Counted from the stretch's first letter, positions 26,101 to 38,855 are shown. The stretch: 64,000 nucleotides of DNA from Rotaria macrura (GCA_900239685.1 OENT01000128.1:66480-130479); one strand, 5' to 3'. Notes: generated by a model from the sequence alone, not told the origin. Numbers and translations are program-made.

Positions 26101-26957
26101 AATATGGATACCGGAAAGACTTCGTCGAATATTTCATCTGTACATAAGCCGACTATTTGAAATAAATCCGATCCAAATTTATAGGTATCATAACGATTAA
26201 AATGAGTGACTATACTCGTTCCTTTTTTATGATAGAAAACTAAAGAAAAATGAACACACATTACTATAAGTAACATTGCTCTTCAGTTATGGCTAGATAT
26301 TCTCTTGTGAAACAGAGTCATTGAACAGCAATTAACAGTAAAAATGTCGATATTTGTGTCATAAAACAAATCTATTTTAAATTACTCGATCCGCATTAAT
26401 ATTTATTTATGAAAGAAGGATATATAAAAGATTAAAAACTATATTTCTTCAACAATGACAATGTTTTTAGAAGAGAACGAAAGAACCTAAGCAAAACAAT
26501 TCGTAAACTTCGTTTTCAATTGTATTTACACATCATAATTCTTATCATCTCTAGACTTCTAAAAAGTATTTTTTTTAGCTTTTGAAACGAATAAAAAGCA
26601 CACAATTATTTGCCTATAAACATTGTTACATTGAATGTCAGAAGCTTTGAGAAAAATTATACATGATGAACAAGAAATTATAAAACAAACTTCATGGCAA
26701 CATTCTAATCAACAATTAGCAACTGAATAATTCTTAGTTTCATTTTTTATATACACGAATAAGACCTAATTAATTAATGTGTTCAATTTTTTTAAGAGCC
26801 ATGCTCAAAGAGTAATTATTAGTTATTTAGTATTTATTTACTAGTTTCCTTAGATAAAGAATTATTTTCTCTTTTAAAATCGAGTCATCACATACATACA
26901 TTTTCATATGGTATCCAAGTGTCTTAAGATGTCAGTATGATTCTGGCATGATTCTGA
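17172..26957. other. 9.8-kb gene-poor region with exon-like islands
   Basis: No gene can be assembled here. The strongest coding-like patch is at 19,888-20,090: locally GC-richer, one frame open for about 100 codons, preceded by TTGTAG and ending in a possible GTATTA donor. Weaker open patches lie at 20,254-20,300, 21,775-22,017 and 25,238-25,408. None belongs to a family I recognise, and no tRNA-like or repeat structure stands out. Long-intron exons of an unknown gene, or decayed gene fragments, are both possible. Confidence 0.35.
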
Positions 26958-27029
26958 TTGGTTGTTTACGTAAGTCTTTTCATTTCTTCCCATGATCATT
27001 GTTTTGTTACAGACAAAATACGAGAAAGG

Positions 27030-28385
27030 ATGGCGACAACAGAACTCGTCTATCCTCTTGCATTTCCAAAATCTGTAGTACACAAATGTGAAATATGTGG
27101 GAAAATTGCGTCACGTATGTGCTCAAAATGTCGTGTAACATATTACTGTTCGGAAGAACATCAAACAGCTGATAATATCGGTATCCATGATAAGATTTGT
27201 TCGACGCTAGCATCACTTCGATTAAAACAACCTTTTCTTCCATCCGAAGAAGAACGCCGTGAACGCGAACGTGAAATACGTGGTAGAAAAATTCATTTAA
27301 TTGAAGTAACTCGAATGATCGGAGAAAGACATGTAAATATGACAAGATAAAAAAGAATGCGAAACTTTTTTTTCTCTTCATTCATCATATGATATCGTAT
27401 AGGTCTTTCAAGATCGATTCGAAGCTGCAGTACCAGCAGCACTTGCATCACTTAAATTAGCTATCGAAGTTTATGGTCCACGAAGTTTCGAACTCATTCC
27501 GTCGTATTTAATTTTAGCTGAGGCTAGTTTAGGTTTAAAACAATTAAATCAATGTTGGGAATATTTATCTCAAGCACAATATACAGTTTTACAACAGCAT
27601 GAACAAGCACCTTTAGCAATAACATCACAATTAGCACGAAATATGGCTCAATTAAGTATTGCTAGAAAAGAATATGATGAAGCAGCAAGACATTTAGCAA
27701 ATGATGTTTGTTTTCCGTTGATAAATTCTTTCTGGTTTACATCTTAGATTGATCTAATTCATTTAGATTTACGATGGTTCACTTTACTATGGTACTGAAC
27801 ATCATAAAGTAGCTGGTGGTTATTTTCTTCTGGGCAAAGTATTTAAATTAATGAATCGTCATGAAGTAACAGAATCTTTATATACACAAGTAACGCACGT
27901 GTGGTATAATTTTTTACGGCGTCTTCTTCAACCACATGTCGTATTTTCTGATATGGATGCGATTCTAGGAAAAAAAGATGATGATAATGGAGATGAACAA
28001 ACTAGTTCATCTAAACTTGGTAAGGATAGTTATCTCCTACTTACTTTACGCTTCAAGAGGAATACTAAAATCTACGTATGTTTTACTTTTGTGTTAAGAC
28101 TTATCGACCGAAGCCGAAGCATTCAATACACTTCAAACATTATTAAATTATCGTCTTGAAAATCAACAAACAAATCCAATGACACAAGAATTGAATAAAA
28201 TTTATCATTGTTTAACGATTTTATACTTTCTAGCACGAGATTATATTCAAGTACATGATTTAATGAATAAGATAAAAGATTGTACCATACAAGACATTGA
28301 CGATGATCAACATCGAATACTCAAATTTCTTGAACAACTTGGTCAAATGAAAGCATTAATGAAACGTCAACAACAACAAAATTAA
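27030..28385 (+). CDS. ZMYND12: MYND zinc-finger protein 12 (ZMYND12)
   Basis: Four exons, 27030-27332, 27403-27705, 27767-28019 and 28099-28385, join in frame into 381 residues (human 365). Residues 20-57 form a MYND zinc finger with C20, C23, C31, C34, C40, H44, H53 and C57. The His at 44 where most MYND fingers have Cys is also in vertebrate ZMYND12. The rest is helical TPR-like sequence; AAVPAALASLKLAIEVYG and LIPSYLILAEASLGL align well with ZMYND12. In animals this protein works with TTC29 in assembly or docking of axonemal inner dynein arms, so a role in cilia is inferred. A small intron-like stretch (26,970-27,012) lies 17 bp before the ATG, so the upstream Met at 26,958 is unlikely to be used. 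CLASRP follows after 169 bp. Confidence 0.93.
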
Positions 28386-28554
28386 TCCAATTTTTTTTTT
28401 AATATTCTTATAATTTTCATCTTTTTTTTCTTCTTTTTCTTGTTTCGAATGAATACAGTGAATGAATCTCTGTTTGATCAATCTTTTTTTTTCCAAATTA
28501 TTTTTCTTTTCATTGTAGATTTCTTTTGTTTTTCACTAAAAATAGGTTCTCATC
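28386..28554 (+). promoter_or_regulatory. Short intercistronic gap with acceptor-like site
   Basis: A T-rich 169-bp gap separates ZMYND12 from CLASRP. It ends with an AAAAATAG acceptor-like site at 28,545, nine nucleotides before the CLASRP ATG. The pattern suits spliced-leader trans-splicing of a two-gene transcript. Confidence 0.4.
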
Positions 28555-31500
28555 ATGTGGCAAGAAATGAGAAAACATGAGAAGAAATTACGTGGAATGA
28601 TTGTCGATTATAAAAGGCGATCTGAAAGACGAAAAGAATATTATGAAAGGATTGTTCGTATATTTTTCAAAGCTTGTGCAACAGATCTATTGAAATTTTC
28701 ATCTAATTTTAAATAGAAACGTGATCCAGCAGAGTTCTTACAGATTTGGGGTCGTCCTGCTAAAATTCATCTAGATCCAGCAATAGCAACTGCTGCAGAA
28801 GCAACATTGTAAGTTAAAAGATTGATATGGATTGAATTGTATTTCTTTTGAACACAAATATTGTCGTCTTGATGCTGTTGTTCATAGTATCATGAGTGTA
28901 AATTCGGGCAACAATACATCCGCTCTTCGGCTACAGTCGGGCATGAGATTCTGTTCATTTTTCACTCCAATATTACTGCTTAGAATTCTTGTTCCAGTCG
29001 AACTATTCGTATTTGAGATCATCAGACAAGGCACATTTTCTTGTTAACATTATATTATTTTCAACATACGATTGCTCTAATGAAAACAATGAAATTAGCA
29101 TCACTGATACACTCTAATAATGGATTTTAATCTTCGTCGGTATGTTCAACTCTGAACGAAATCAATATCGACGAGTCGTAATTTTTGTCATTCGTTGAAA
29201 AACATCAATGAGCAAAGAAAGCATATTCGTTCATTGACAATACGAATAAGAAAATGGAGACATTGAAGTTCAAAATAAATAATAGTAATAGTGTTTATTA
29301 CAAGATAATCTGAACAATACATTTGTTTTTTCGTCAACTTAATTGATGATTGATGCAAAAGATGTTGGATATAAATATCGATATTCAAATTTCATCATTT
29401 TCCCATCGGATCGACTTTCACTTCTTTTGTTGCCAAGAGCGATGTTCAGTGATGGCACATATACATATAAAGCATTTATGCTATCATTTCGTTTCTTTCA
29501 TAGTGTCTCTGATGTACAAAGAAATAATTTTTACATTTATAGTCGTATCAGCTCAAATGCATTCTTTGGTTCAAGCTCTTATCTGTCATATCATTGTCTT
29601 GTGATGATCTTGAATTGAAAAATTAATATGAAACAACCGGGAATATTAACTATTCATACGATACGTCTGTTGAAGAGAATATGCTCGTGTTTTCAGTAGA
29701 AATCAAACAGACCTAAGATGTAATTCGACTTACTCAGAGCGCACTACTTGAGAACAACACGAGCGTTAGTGCCATTTTTCTCTTTCGATGATCCAAAATT
29801 ATCCCTTACGAACCACACGAGAACTCGTAGTGAAAATTAATTCATTCGCTAGTTTTAATGATTCTGTTTTTTGCTGACAGCTTGATAATGATACACCACA
29901 ACCATAAAAAAAACTTCTATTAATACTTATAAAATAGTTACGGCTTGTAGAATAAAGACATCAGAAAAAGTCAATTGAGTACATTTGTATCTTAAATATA
30001 GTTTGAATGGTAAATGAGTATATCTGATGTATAAATCGAGTGAAAACAAACTGATCTTGTGTTCAAGATTTATTTTTGATGATATCTACTGTAAATATTT
30101 GCTGATTAGTATGAAGACGCATTTTTATCATAATAATCTATTGATTTTCCGTTTATAATTGTAGAACACCTTGGCGTGACGATGAAACAACAATGATCGA
30201 TCGATTTGATGTTCGATCACATTTGGATGTTATCGATGAATATGCATTAAGAAATCAACAGACTCAACAAGTCTCCGAGTCGGTAGTTTTTCAATTTTTA
30301 AAAAAATGTTCAATCTCGAATCGATTCAGCAAATAAACGTAGATGTTTTTATGTGTCCGTAATAGATCATTATCTGAAACAGAGCAAAACGAAGAACGTT
30401 TATGCAATTATGAACGTTATCGAGTGTTAATACACAACGAATCAAACGGTGGTAAGAAAAAATAAACGAATGAATACGAACAATAAAGCATAATTTTAAA
30501 TCTATCTTGCATTCATTTTTAGTCAATGAAGAACAGTGTTTACGTGATATTGAATTCGATGAAAAATTCGGTGCACTTCGTGACGAACATCATCCAGCAG
30601 CAAGAGAGGCTAAAAAGAAAAAGTAGGCTTTGTCCAATAGAGAATATAGAAAAAAAAAGACAAGGAAAGCGAGCGTCCGAAAAGTAGACTTATTTTCTTG
30701 ACTAATTCGAATGGATTCATCTTGTTTTTTGTCTTGTTCAATTTTAGATTGAGTACAAAAAAAGCTGAGATTGGTTTTGTTTATGAGGATGCACCGATTC
30801 CTACAACATCGAAGAAGCCGACAACTGCAGATGACACTGACAATAATGATGATGTTAATGATGATGACGAAGATGATAATGAAGATGATTTAGATTTAGA
30901 TATAGAAATCGATATAAGTCAATTGACTAGCGACAACAAAGCATCGTTGAATAAAGTTGCTACACATTATGGAATGGCATTTGGAGATTTTGCACGAATG
31001 TTAATACTTGATCGAGAAGAAATGCAAGCAATTCGAGAGAATAAATTAGAACGCGAACAAGATATACCTGTGAAAGTAAGATAAATGTTTATTGTTGTAA
31101 ATGATAAGCGAAATTCGATTTCATTCTATTCGATAGGGGCGTCGAGCTCGTCGTGAACGTCGTTTAGCTAAAGAAAGACGAATTAAAGAACGTGATTTTT
31201 GTCCACCAAGGTATTTTCATTTGTTCTAATGATATTTACTTGCAATCTATGCTTCTTTCTTTCTTCTTTATAGTTATCTAAGTCGTGAAATGCCGAAATT
31301 GCCTGTTGTTAAGTCGAAATCGAAATCGAAATCACCTTCACCTGTAGATACAACACCTGTTAAAGAAAAAATTGAATTCATAACAGCATTTGGAGATGAC
31401 GATATATCGAAAACTAATGAATTAAAACGGAAAAGACCTTTTGAAAAATCACTACTTGACGAATGTCGTGAAGCAAAAAAGAAAGCTGAGCCAACTGCTG

Positions 31501-32717
31501 TTCCCGTACGAGTTCGTCGTTTGGTGACACCACCGCGACTACCTGCACCAACGTAATAATTGATTTATTTTCATATGTGCATCTTCCATGAATGTACTTT
31601 TATCTGTTAGAACATCATTTGTTCCTTGTCGATCAGTACCACGAAAAAGTCAAGTTCTATTGTCAACATTACAAAAACTCAAAGAAGATTCATCGCCGTA
31701 GGTTTCATCTTTGTATTTAGTTTTTCTTAATTTTCATTATTTTTCTCGTTTTATTTAAATATGAAGGGAAAGACGTGTCATTCTCGATGATGAAATACCG
31801 GCAATAAAAATAGCGCGAACAGAAAAAAAAGATGACAATAAAGACGATGATGGTGATGACGACGAAGACAACGATCTTCAGCAATATCTCAAACGGAAAG
31901 AAGCTCGACAGTAAAATAAAGACAATCTTCATTATCTATTCATTTTTGTTTTTTTTTCACAAGGCGTAATCAGAATTCTATAACAACACCTTCTAATCAT
32001 AAAGAGAAAAATGGTTCGAATGAGTCGGTGACAACTAAAGTAAAATAGCACAGTACTAATGCGACATTCCATTTAATGCATTGTTTGATTCTATAGAGTT
32101 CATCGAATAAGACTCCACAAGAAAAACTTCGACGTCGCATGCAAAGTTTATTAAAAAAACAATGTAAGCCATAGTTATTTACTGTATGATCCTAAAAAAA
32201 TGATATTATTTTTTCTAGTTCAAAAAGATAAAGATCAACAACGCGAACGTCAAGAACGAGAGGAAAAAGAACGTGAAGCTCGTGAATCTGAATTACGACA
32301 ATCATCAGCTAAACTTCGTCATCATCGTTCACGATATCATTCGAGTAGTCGATCAAGATCACGAACGAGAAGGTAGCGTAGTTTTCATTCGGCGGTTTTT
32401 TTTCTTTCAATCTTCTTTTTTTTTCTCAATTAAGTCGTTCTCCACCATCTCGTCATCGACGTCGTCATCGATCTTCATCTTCATCATCCTCATCGTCGTC
32501 AACGTCTTCTTCATCCACATCGTCATCTTCATCGCGTCAATCATCAGACAATCGTAAGAAAAAACGGTCATCGCCAGTCAAATCTCGTTCACCAACGCCA
32601 GAGTTTCTTCGCCAACGATTTCGTTCTGATCATCGTCGTCGAGAATCATCAACATCTTCGTCGACATCACGATCCGATAGAAGTGCATCAAAAAGAAAAC
32701 GAACCGATTATAAATAG
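28555..32717 (+). CDS. CLASRP: CLK4-associating serine/arginine-rich protein (CLASRP/SFRS16)
   Basis: Fourteen exons give 655 residues (human 674): 28555-28653, 28717-28808, 30165-30282, 30385-30451, 30523-30622, 30748-31075, 31137-31210, 31274-31552, 31611-31697, 31767-31910, 31964-32039, 32097-32163, 32219-32372 and 32435-32717. The N-terminus MWQEMRKHEKKLRGMIVDYK, then MIDRFDVRSHLD, LCNYERYR and HYGMAFGDFARML, are diagnostic. An acidic Asp/Glu stretch precedes the last of these. TPQEKLRRRMQ and an RS-rich tail (about residues 540-655) complete the family plan. The protein is a nuclear splicing regulator acting with CLK kinases. The exon 3/4 junction is the least certain: the obvious acceptor gives a stop, while one 24 bp further on keeps the frame. 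Intron 2 is 1,356 bp; the others are short. Confidence 0.93.
28809..30164 (+). other. 1.36-kb intron 2 of CLASRP
   Basis: This intron runs between the exons encoding the end of ATAAEATL and the start of TPWRDDE. It has a GTAAGT donor and a TTGTAG acceptor. Short open frames inside (for example 29,343-29,618) have no conserved features. I see no nested gene or element. Confidence 0.75.
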
Positions 32718-32840
32718 AGATGACAGTCTTTCTTTCTTACGACTATATTCTAATGCATGTTATCTTTCTTTGTTTTTCATCTAATCGAAACATTGATCAT
32801 ATTTTGTATTTTTGCGGACTTGCTCAATGTTGCATACTAA

Positions 32841-32846
32841 AATAAA
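32841..32846 (+). terminator. AATAAA polyadenylation signal of CLASRP
   Basis: A canonical AATAAA lies 124 bp after the CLASRP stop in AT-rich sequence, a suitable distance for its 3' end. Confidence 0.6.
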
Positions 32847-33385
32847 TATTACTAAAATCTGTCTCTCTATCTGAGAGTAATACACATGGATACGTTATTT
32901 GAAAATCAGTGAGCAATTTAAGAAAAAGAATACATTCTATTCCTTGCAGGAAGCAATCTTATCGAAAAAATAACGAGGGCAGGCAGAATAAACATGGAAC
33001 GATTAATGAATAATCCGGTAGTAGGTGTATTTGAATTAAACTAATTTCTGTTTTTATTGTTCTCTTGTCAAATAAACAATGACGGTAATCGTAAGCGGTC
33101 GTTGTAGGAGTTCACTTCAATTGAATATACCCGTACAGTAAACGACGTAATATTGTGTGTATACATATATTCTGAGTCGTACCCTATTGTAAAATAGGTC
33201 ATGTTTCTTTTAAATAGAAAGAGAAGAATCGTTGATTAGCTAATACAAAGACAAGAGAAATTTCGTATTTTTATTTAAAACAAAGCTAACCATTCCACTG
33301 ATAGTATATTCTGACTTCAAACAAAAAAGATTTCATATTTAGGAATAAATAAATGTGAAAATGTCGGACTTAAGTCCAAGAGTTA

Positions 33386-33902
33386 TGTGTACTTCAAAAA
33401 GTGAATGAGACAAATCAGTCATTCTAGAATGTGAGCACGGAAGAAACATCCTGGTAAACGATTTTGGGAAACCCCAAAACTAGTGGTCATATGAGACATA
33501 TCTAGGTATTTGGTTTCCAAATCCAGTTTTTGTGCATTTTCAGACCTTTTTCAGGCAATGTTTTGTTACAAAGCTGCGATTTGGTTCAAAACTAATATCA
33601 GATTCGGAATCAACGTTAAAAACTGAGTCGATTTATATACGTTGTGGATAATTCTGGGAAAATGTTTTTTGAAGAAATCCCTGTACCTCCCCTCAGGGAT
33701 TGTTTGGTCAATAATGACAATTTTTTCGATAACTCAGCCATTTCTTGCCGGATCCTTCTCATCTTCGAACTTGACCGAGATATTGTTGAGGCAATTCTGT
33801 GCACAAAATTTCAGCTCAATCGAATATATTTGTAAAGAGTTATCGTGTAAACGGACAGACACACTGACCGATTCTGGAGTGCACTCACTTTTTGAGTACA
33901 CA
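33386..33902. mobile_element. Candidate non-autonomous element with about 20-bp imperfect terminal inverted repeats
   Basis: The left end reads TGTGTACTTCAAAAAGTGAA. The right end, reverse-complemented, reads TGTGTACTCAAAAAGTGAGT, so the two match apart from an indel and an end mismatch. The 517-bp interior is somewhat GC-richer than its flanks and has the phrase ACGGACAGACACACTGACC near the right end. No clear target-site duplication is visible. It carries two overlapping ORFs of under 100 codons with no conserved motifs, so it would be non-autonomous. Confidence 0.5.
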
Positions 33903-36335
33903 AAAAACGAGTGTCCAAGGAAAAAATGAGTCTGCTCGTATTTTAATAATAATTTTGTCAATTTGTTAAGTCGTTCGTTCAAATACGATGTTCTGTCGAA
34001 AAGTTTGTCCTTCAATTCTCTCTCAAATTGTCAAAGGCACTCGAATATACGATGGAATCATAAAATGGAATGAACTTAGGACTGAATGAAATCAAATATA
34101 CGAAAGACTTTGTTAGTATCTATTAGATTACCCGTGAAACATGCGAAATGTAAATCTCTTAAAACCTCTCGTATTAGATGATTGTCCTAATTTCTACTGA
34201 ACATTTCAATTTTCACATGGTAAAATTTTTCTTGAGACAGTCTATTACTTTGTCTCTTTGCCAAACTCTTCGTACCTGTATTCAGAACGAGCATTTGACT
34301 ATAAAACATTCTTGCTGTTAAGATGATGAATCGCTTGTTCGGCAGATTAAAATAGTGGTTTAGACTCCGTTGTATTCCTGATAGAAGTTTTAAGATCAGA
34401 GTACGAGTTGTTTTAAATCCAAATCATATGTGATGAAATGGTTTCCTTTGCATATGTCATAAGAAGATTCTTCAAAACGACTCACTCTAGTGCACATGAA
34501 CATCTTGAAAAAAGCAGTATGAGAATAGCTAGGTACGTATACCAGAACTGAGAGGATTTGATGAATTCTTTGAAATACTATGATCATGAAATCCATCATT
34601 TTATCTTCTGTCAATATGTATTTAAGAATTTCTAACGGCTACTTCATATACTAAATGGTTCCCTATCATTATTTAGAGAGTGGAATGATGAGGATAAGTC
34701 GTGCAAAACTTAGTGTGAATTGGTTTATTTAACATGGTCAAAAATAACTAATGTGTGCATATTTCATAGAGTTTGATTCTTGAGTAATTTACGAACAAAT
34801 CCAGTCATATATCTCAAGTGTGCAAAATGTTCAATAACTATCATCCTATACACTCTACCCTTTGGAATATATGCTATCTTATACATTAATAGTAGGTCGA
34901 GTGTGCCGTTTTTTTATTGAATTATTACGAAATATACTACTGATTACAATCATGCTTATTTAATCTAGAATCTTTGATAGAAATCAACTTAATACACATA
35001 CGGATAAATAAACTATCATTTCATTCGATTCGATTCGATTTTATTCTGCTTTCCATTAAATTTCAAAATTCCTTAATGTTTCGAATATAAAATATGAAAA
35101 TCTAATTTTATGATGCGAACCAATCATATCAGTCGAATAGAATCACAAGCAAAATATATGGACAGATCGGCGTAAAACGAATAGTTAATGTAGAACTGCA
35201 GCGTTCCATGAGTCATTTTTAGAAAATGAATTTTATTGGATTAATTTCAAAGAGCGACTAAAACATGATGAGTAGATCAGTTTTCTTCAATGCATCGACA
35301 TGCAATAAAAGTCAACGTGTTCATTATTCAATAAACGTATGATACTACATACAAACCAGTACTGGTGTCGATTCAGATAGTAAATCAAAATCCAATATGC
35401 TCTACTCTGTTTAGACAAATATTTTCTTTCTTTTAACCTTTTATTTAAATTTCAATCATCAATTGAACGATGTATACAATCAGTTGATTCTCCTTTTTTT
35501 AGACTGGAAAATGTCAACGACACTTTACTAATCATAAAAAAAGTGCTCAACAATATGCAATGCAAGAGGTTCTCTTTGTTTCCATTGAATTGTTTGATTT
35601 TGAACATGATTGAGTAAAATAATTATATCTTTCATTTCGTTTCGATAGTAATAACATCGAAAACAAGAACTTTTTAAAATTCTACTGGATAATTTTGCTA
35701 GTGGTCTTTGAATTTGTCTTCGTCTCAGTGTTTACTTTTACATTACTTTTTATCAGAACAAGCATACATGAGAGTGTCGAGTAGGTGAAAACTGATCAAT
35801 CTATACACAATCTTCGTCTTTTCATTTCATTTTTGTATGGATACTCGATCTTGTAATCAAATAATTATAACCAAGGAACTCTCATTGCTCGTACAAACTA
35901 CTGCCTTTAACATCGTTGCCATAAAATGCACATGTTATTTTCAGTAATAATACATTTCAACGAGCACTTTTCGTTATGCTACAGGTATCTTACACACTCT
36001 CATCACTTCAGCACATGAATTAAACTTTCGAATTTACTTCACGTGATCAGAGAGTCTTTGAATCTCTTGCGTTTCATCGATTTTTCATTCTATGTATAAA
36101 AATTGGAAGCATGATCAAATGAAATATCACCTGAAACCGCTTGCTATCATGTGCACCCTTCGAGAAATAACAAAATACAACTAAGGACATCTAGTGTTCG
36201 TTTTAGAAGTCAGGAAACTCATCAACATTTATTGTCCCATGTATTCGATATTTATTATAAACTTGCGCCTGTTGACTGTCATATTTTAGAGTACATGTCT
36301 ATTGTAAATGATCTATCAAAAACAAAAAACAACAA

Positions 36336-38855
36336 CTAAACAAGTCGACCGTAACATTGCTGATCATAACATTCTTCAACTGGATATGTTTTCGGTAGAA
36401 TTAGAGTTTCCGTCGTCAAAGTCAATGTTGTCCCTTCACGTCCTGCAAATGTGGCTTGAATGAATGCACCGATCCAATGACCATCTGTAGGTATCGGAAC
36501 TGTCATCAGATAGGACACAGTTGAACCAATTTGACCCTACAGAAATAATCACCAAATAGAAAACATACGTACAAGAAAGGCAATTCATTTCTATAGAACC
36601 TCAAACTGAACAGCTATATTCGTCCATATTGCAGGATTAGCAACAATGTTGCCATTAGTTAGGTCAAGTTTTGCTTGTCGAAAATCACGTCTATCGAATG
36701 ACAATGAATATTCTGGTTGACATTTAATGTTTATTTGATCATACCTTAAAGTATCAGTAGTACGAGCTTGGTACGCAGTAACATCGGTCGGCTTGGGTCT
36801 GCCAGCACTGAAATCAATGACAGCATGAATGAAACCGTGCGTTGCATTTACTGTACGTGTCCATTTCATTGACGGCAACGGCACTCCCTGTATTATTGAG
36901 CAATTAAATCAGGGGAGAAACTGTGATAAACTTACATCAGCAACACTCAGATAGAAACTTGTTAGAGTTTCTTCATAACCCTTTATGCTGTGCCCAGTGT
37001 TAGGTATTCGTCTTAGGTGAAAAATATATATCATTCGATTTTTGGATGTCTTGCTTAGATAGATCTCTCACCTTAGATGAGATCCACCGGTGGCTGTTTG
37101 CAAATCTTCCCAGAAGAAGTCCTTACAACAAATAACATTTTAGATTTCATAGAATTCCGTATTCGAAAATTACTATTCTTATACTTCACTGTCTGGTAGA
37201 AAAAATTCATCGCCAGCACCTTGCAGTTGAAGAATTTTCGTTTCGCTGTATCGATCTAGAAATGCTGTGAAAACAGAAAATATTTTTGTTGAATCCCTGC
37301 CAATTTATATGATGTATTACAATATGGATCAACCATAGCAGCCAGCTGATCAAATGTTGAACTATTCATATAGCGAGTAATGTTCATCTCATAATAGTCA
37401 TTGAATGCAAATGTCCATCCTCCAAGAGACTTTTCAAACAAAATTATCAATCACATTGATTATAGTAATACGTACACGATAATGAGACATCATGCTCTAG
37501 AAACAAAAATTAATTCAAGAAAACGTCATTGATTGATACTGTTATCTTTCATCATACCGGCCGCAGATTTAGTAGATCCATAACGATAGGAACGGCACCC
37601 ACTACTCGGCTATTGTCCACAGCAGCCGTTGTCCATGCTAGAATGCGAAATAGAATACCACGAAACCTCTTGTAGATAGGTAGATATCCTCACTCGTCCA
37701 TCCACGCTATCAAAAAGGAATAATGAAACGTTGAATGGCAGTTAAAATAACAATTAAAACACTCACTTTTGAAGCGCCACCGATAACAAATTCTTCTGGC
37801 ACAGCAATGTTTTCCTGTTGCAAGAATTGTTGAATAGCATCCATTGCTCGTACGACTGCCTATGTTCGTTAATAGAAATAACAAGAACAAACATTTCCGA
37901 GTATATGCGAACATATTTGTACATATCGCAAGCCAATGTTGGATTCAGACGCATCCAAGATTCGCCTTCGACATATCTTTGTACTTACTTTAGTCATCGG
38001 AAAACGCAGAAGTACTTTCGGATCGGCACCGTTGGTGTCAAGAAATTTTTTCCATGTCCAAGCAATAAGTGCATCTTCATCTCGGTACCGTCCTGATGGA
38101 TCTCCCTTTTCAAAAAGATCAATCTTTTCAGGAAGAATAGTTAAATTGTAGACTATCATACCAGAAACCGAAATGGTTGATTCGGAATCTGAAAGATTGT
38201 AGCCGTTATGCTGTTTGTAGTCAATGCAAGGTTCGTCATAGGGTTTGTAGTAGGCATTCTGAAATTAATTTGAATGAAGCATGCAGAACGAAAGCAAACT
38301 CTCGTGAAAAATTTATCCCAAGTTAACGTATTTGTTTTAGCAAATTTAAATTGTTCGCAAAACTCCATTGTAGTCAGAAATTCTATTCACAGATATACAG
38401 ACAATAATTTTTTAGTTTAACTGATTTATCTATATGACACTGATACATAACAATGTTTAATGTTGTCTTTTCATAAAGCATACACTCATTAAAAAGTATA
38501 CTCACGAATCGGTGTTATCTCCTTCAAAGATTAACAGGAATGCTGATTTATATCGAAGAATCAATCTTGGAACTGTGATAGTTACATAATGCCACCATAT
38601 GGGTTGCGTAGAGAATGATTCTAAAAGTAAGATGGTTAGTCGAACGCTCGGTAAAAATGCGAATCTACCATCAAACCATTGTTGTGACGTCACATTTAGT
38701 ATGTAGACTGTATGAGTTGGTAGTGGATAGGTTTGAAGCCGTTTCCAACTGAACATGGGATCAGGTGTATTGACATAATCATCGAGAGGTGTACCAAAAC
38801 AGTTATTGGAAGCGAAAGTGAAGAACACAATGAGACCAATGGCGATAGGATTCAT
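36336..38855 (-). CDS. Secreted PhoPQ-activated pathogenicity-related / AprA-family protein
   Basis: Thirteen exons give 524 residues: 38855-38506, 38258-38162, 38105-37989, 37859-37767, 37706-37694, 37637-37558, 37496-37476, 37429-37321, 37264-37185, 37121-37072, 37011-36936, 36887-36600 and 36536-36336. A signal peptide (about residues 1-21) is followed by LDDYVNTPDPMFSW, typical of the PhoPQ_related family (bacterial PqaA, Dictyostelium AprA). GGASKRGWTTWTTAAVD, GAGDEFFLP and IPNTGHSIKGYE place a probable alpha/beta-hydrolase triad at Ser218, Asp312 and His344. Length fits the family. Two exons are tiny (13 and 21 bp). The start of exon 3 was chosen to give a 56-bp intron rather than a 38-bp one. 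Function in animals is unknown; AprA is a secreted growth inhibitor in Dictyostelium. The scattered distribution raises possible ancient transfer, but the introns look native. Confidence 0.9.

Larger units (their letters stand above)
32718..36335. other. Intergenic region between CLASRP and the AprA-like gene
   Basis: The two genes converge here (plus, then minus). A candidate inverted-repeat element lies at 33,386-33,902. Elsewhere I see AT-rich sequence with short unremarkable ORFs, and CGATT repeats near 35,025-35,040. Confidence 0.5.

Noticed and set aside
26958-27029. Earlier Met for ZMYND12
   Set aside because: The segment contains a GTAAGT...TTACAG intron-like stretch ending before the ATG at 27,030, and the ZMYND12 N-terminus begins at the later Met.
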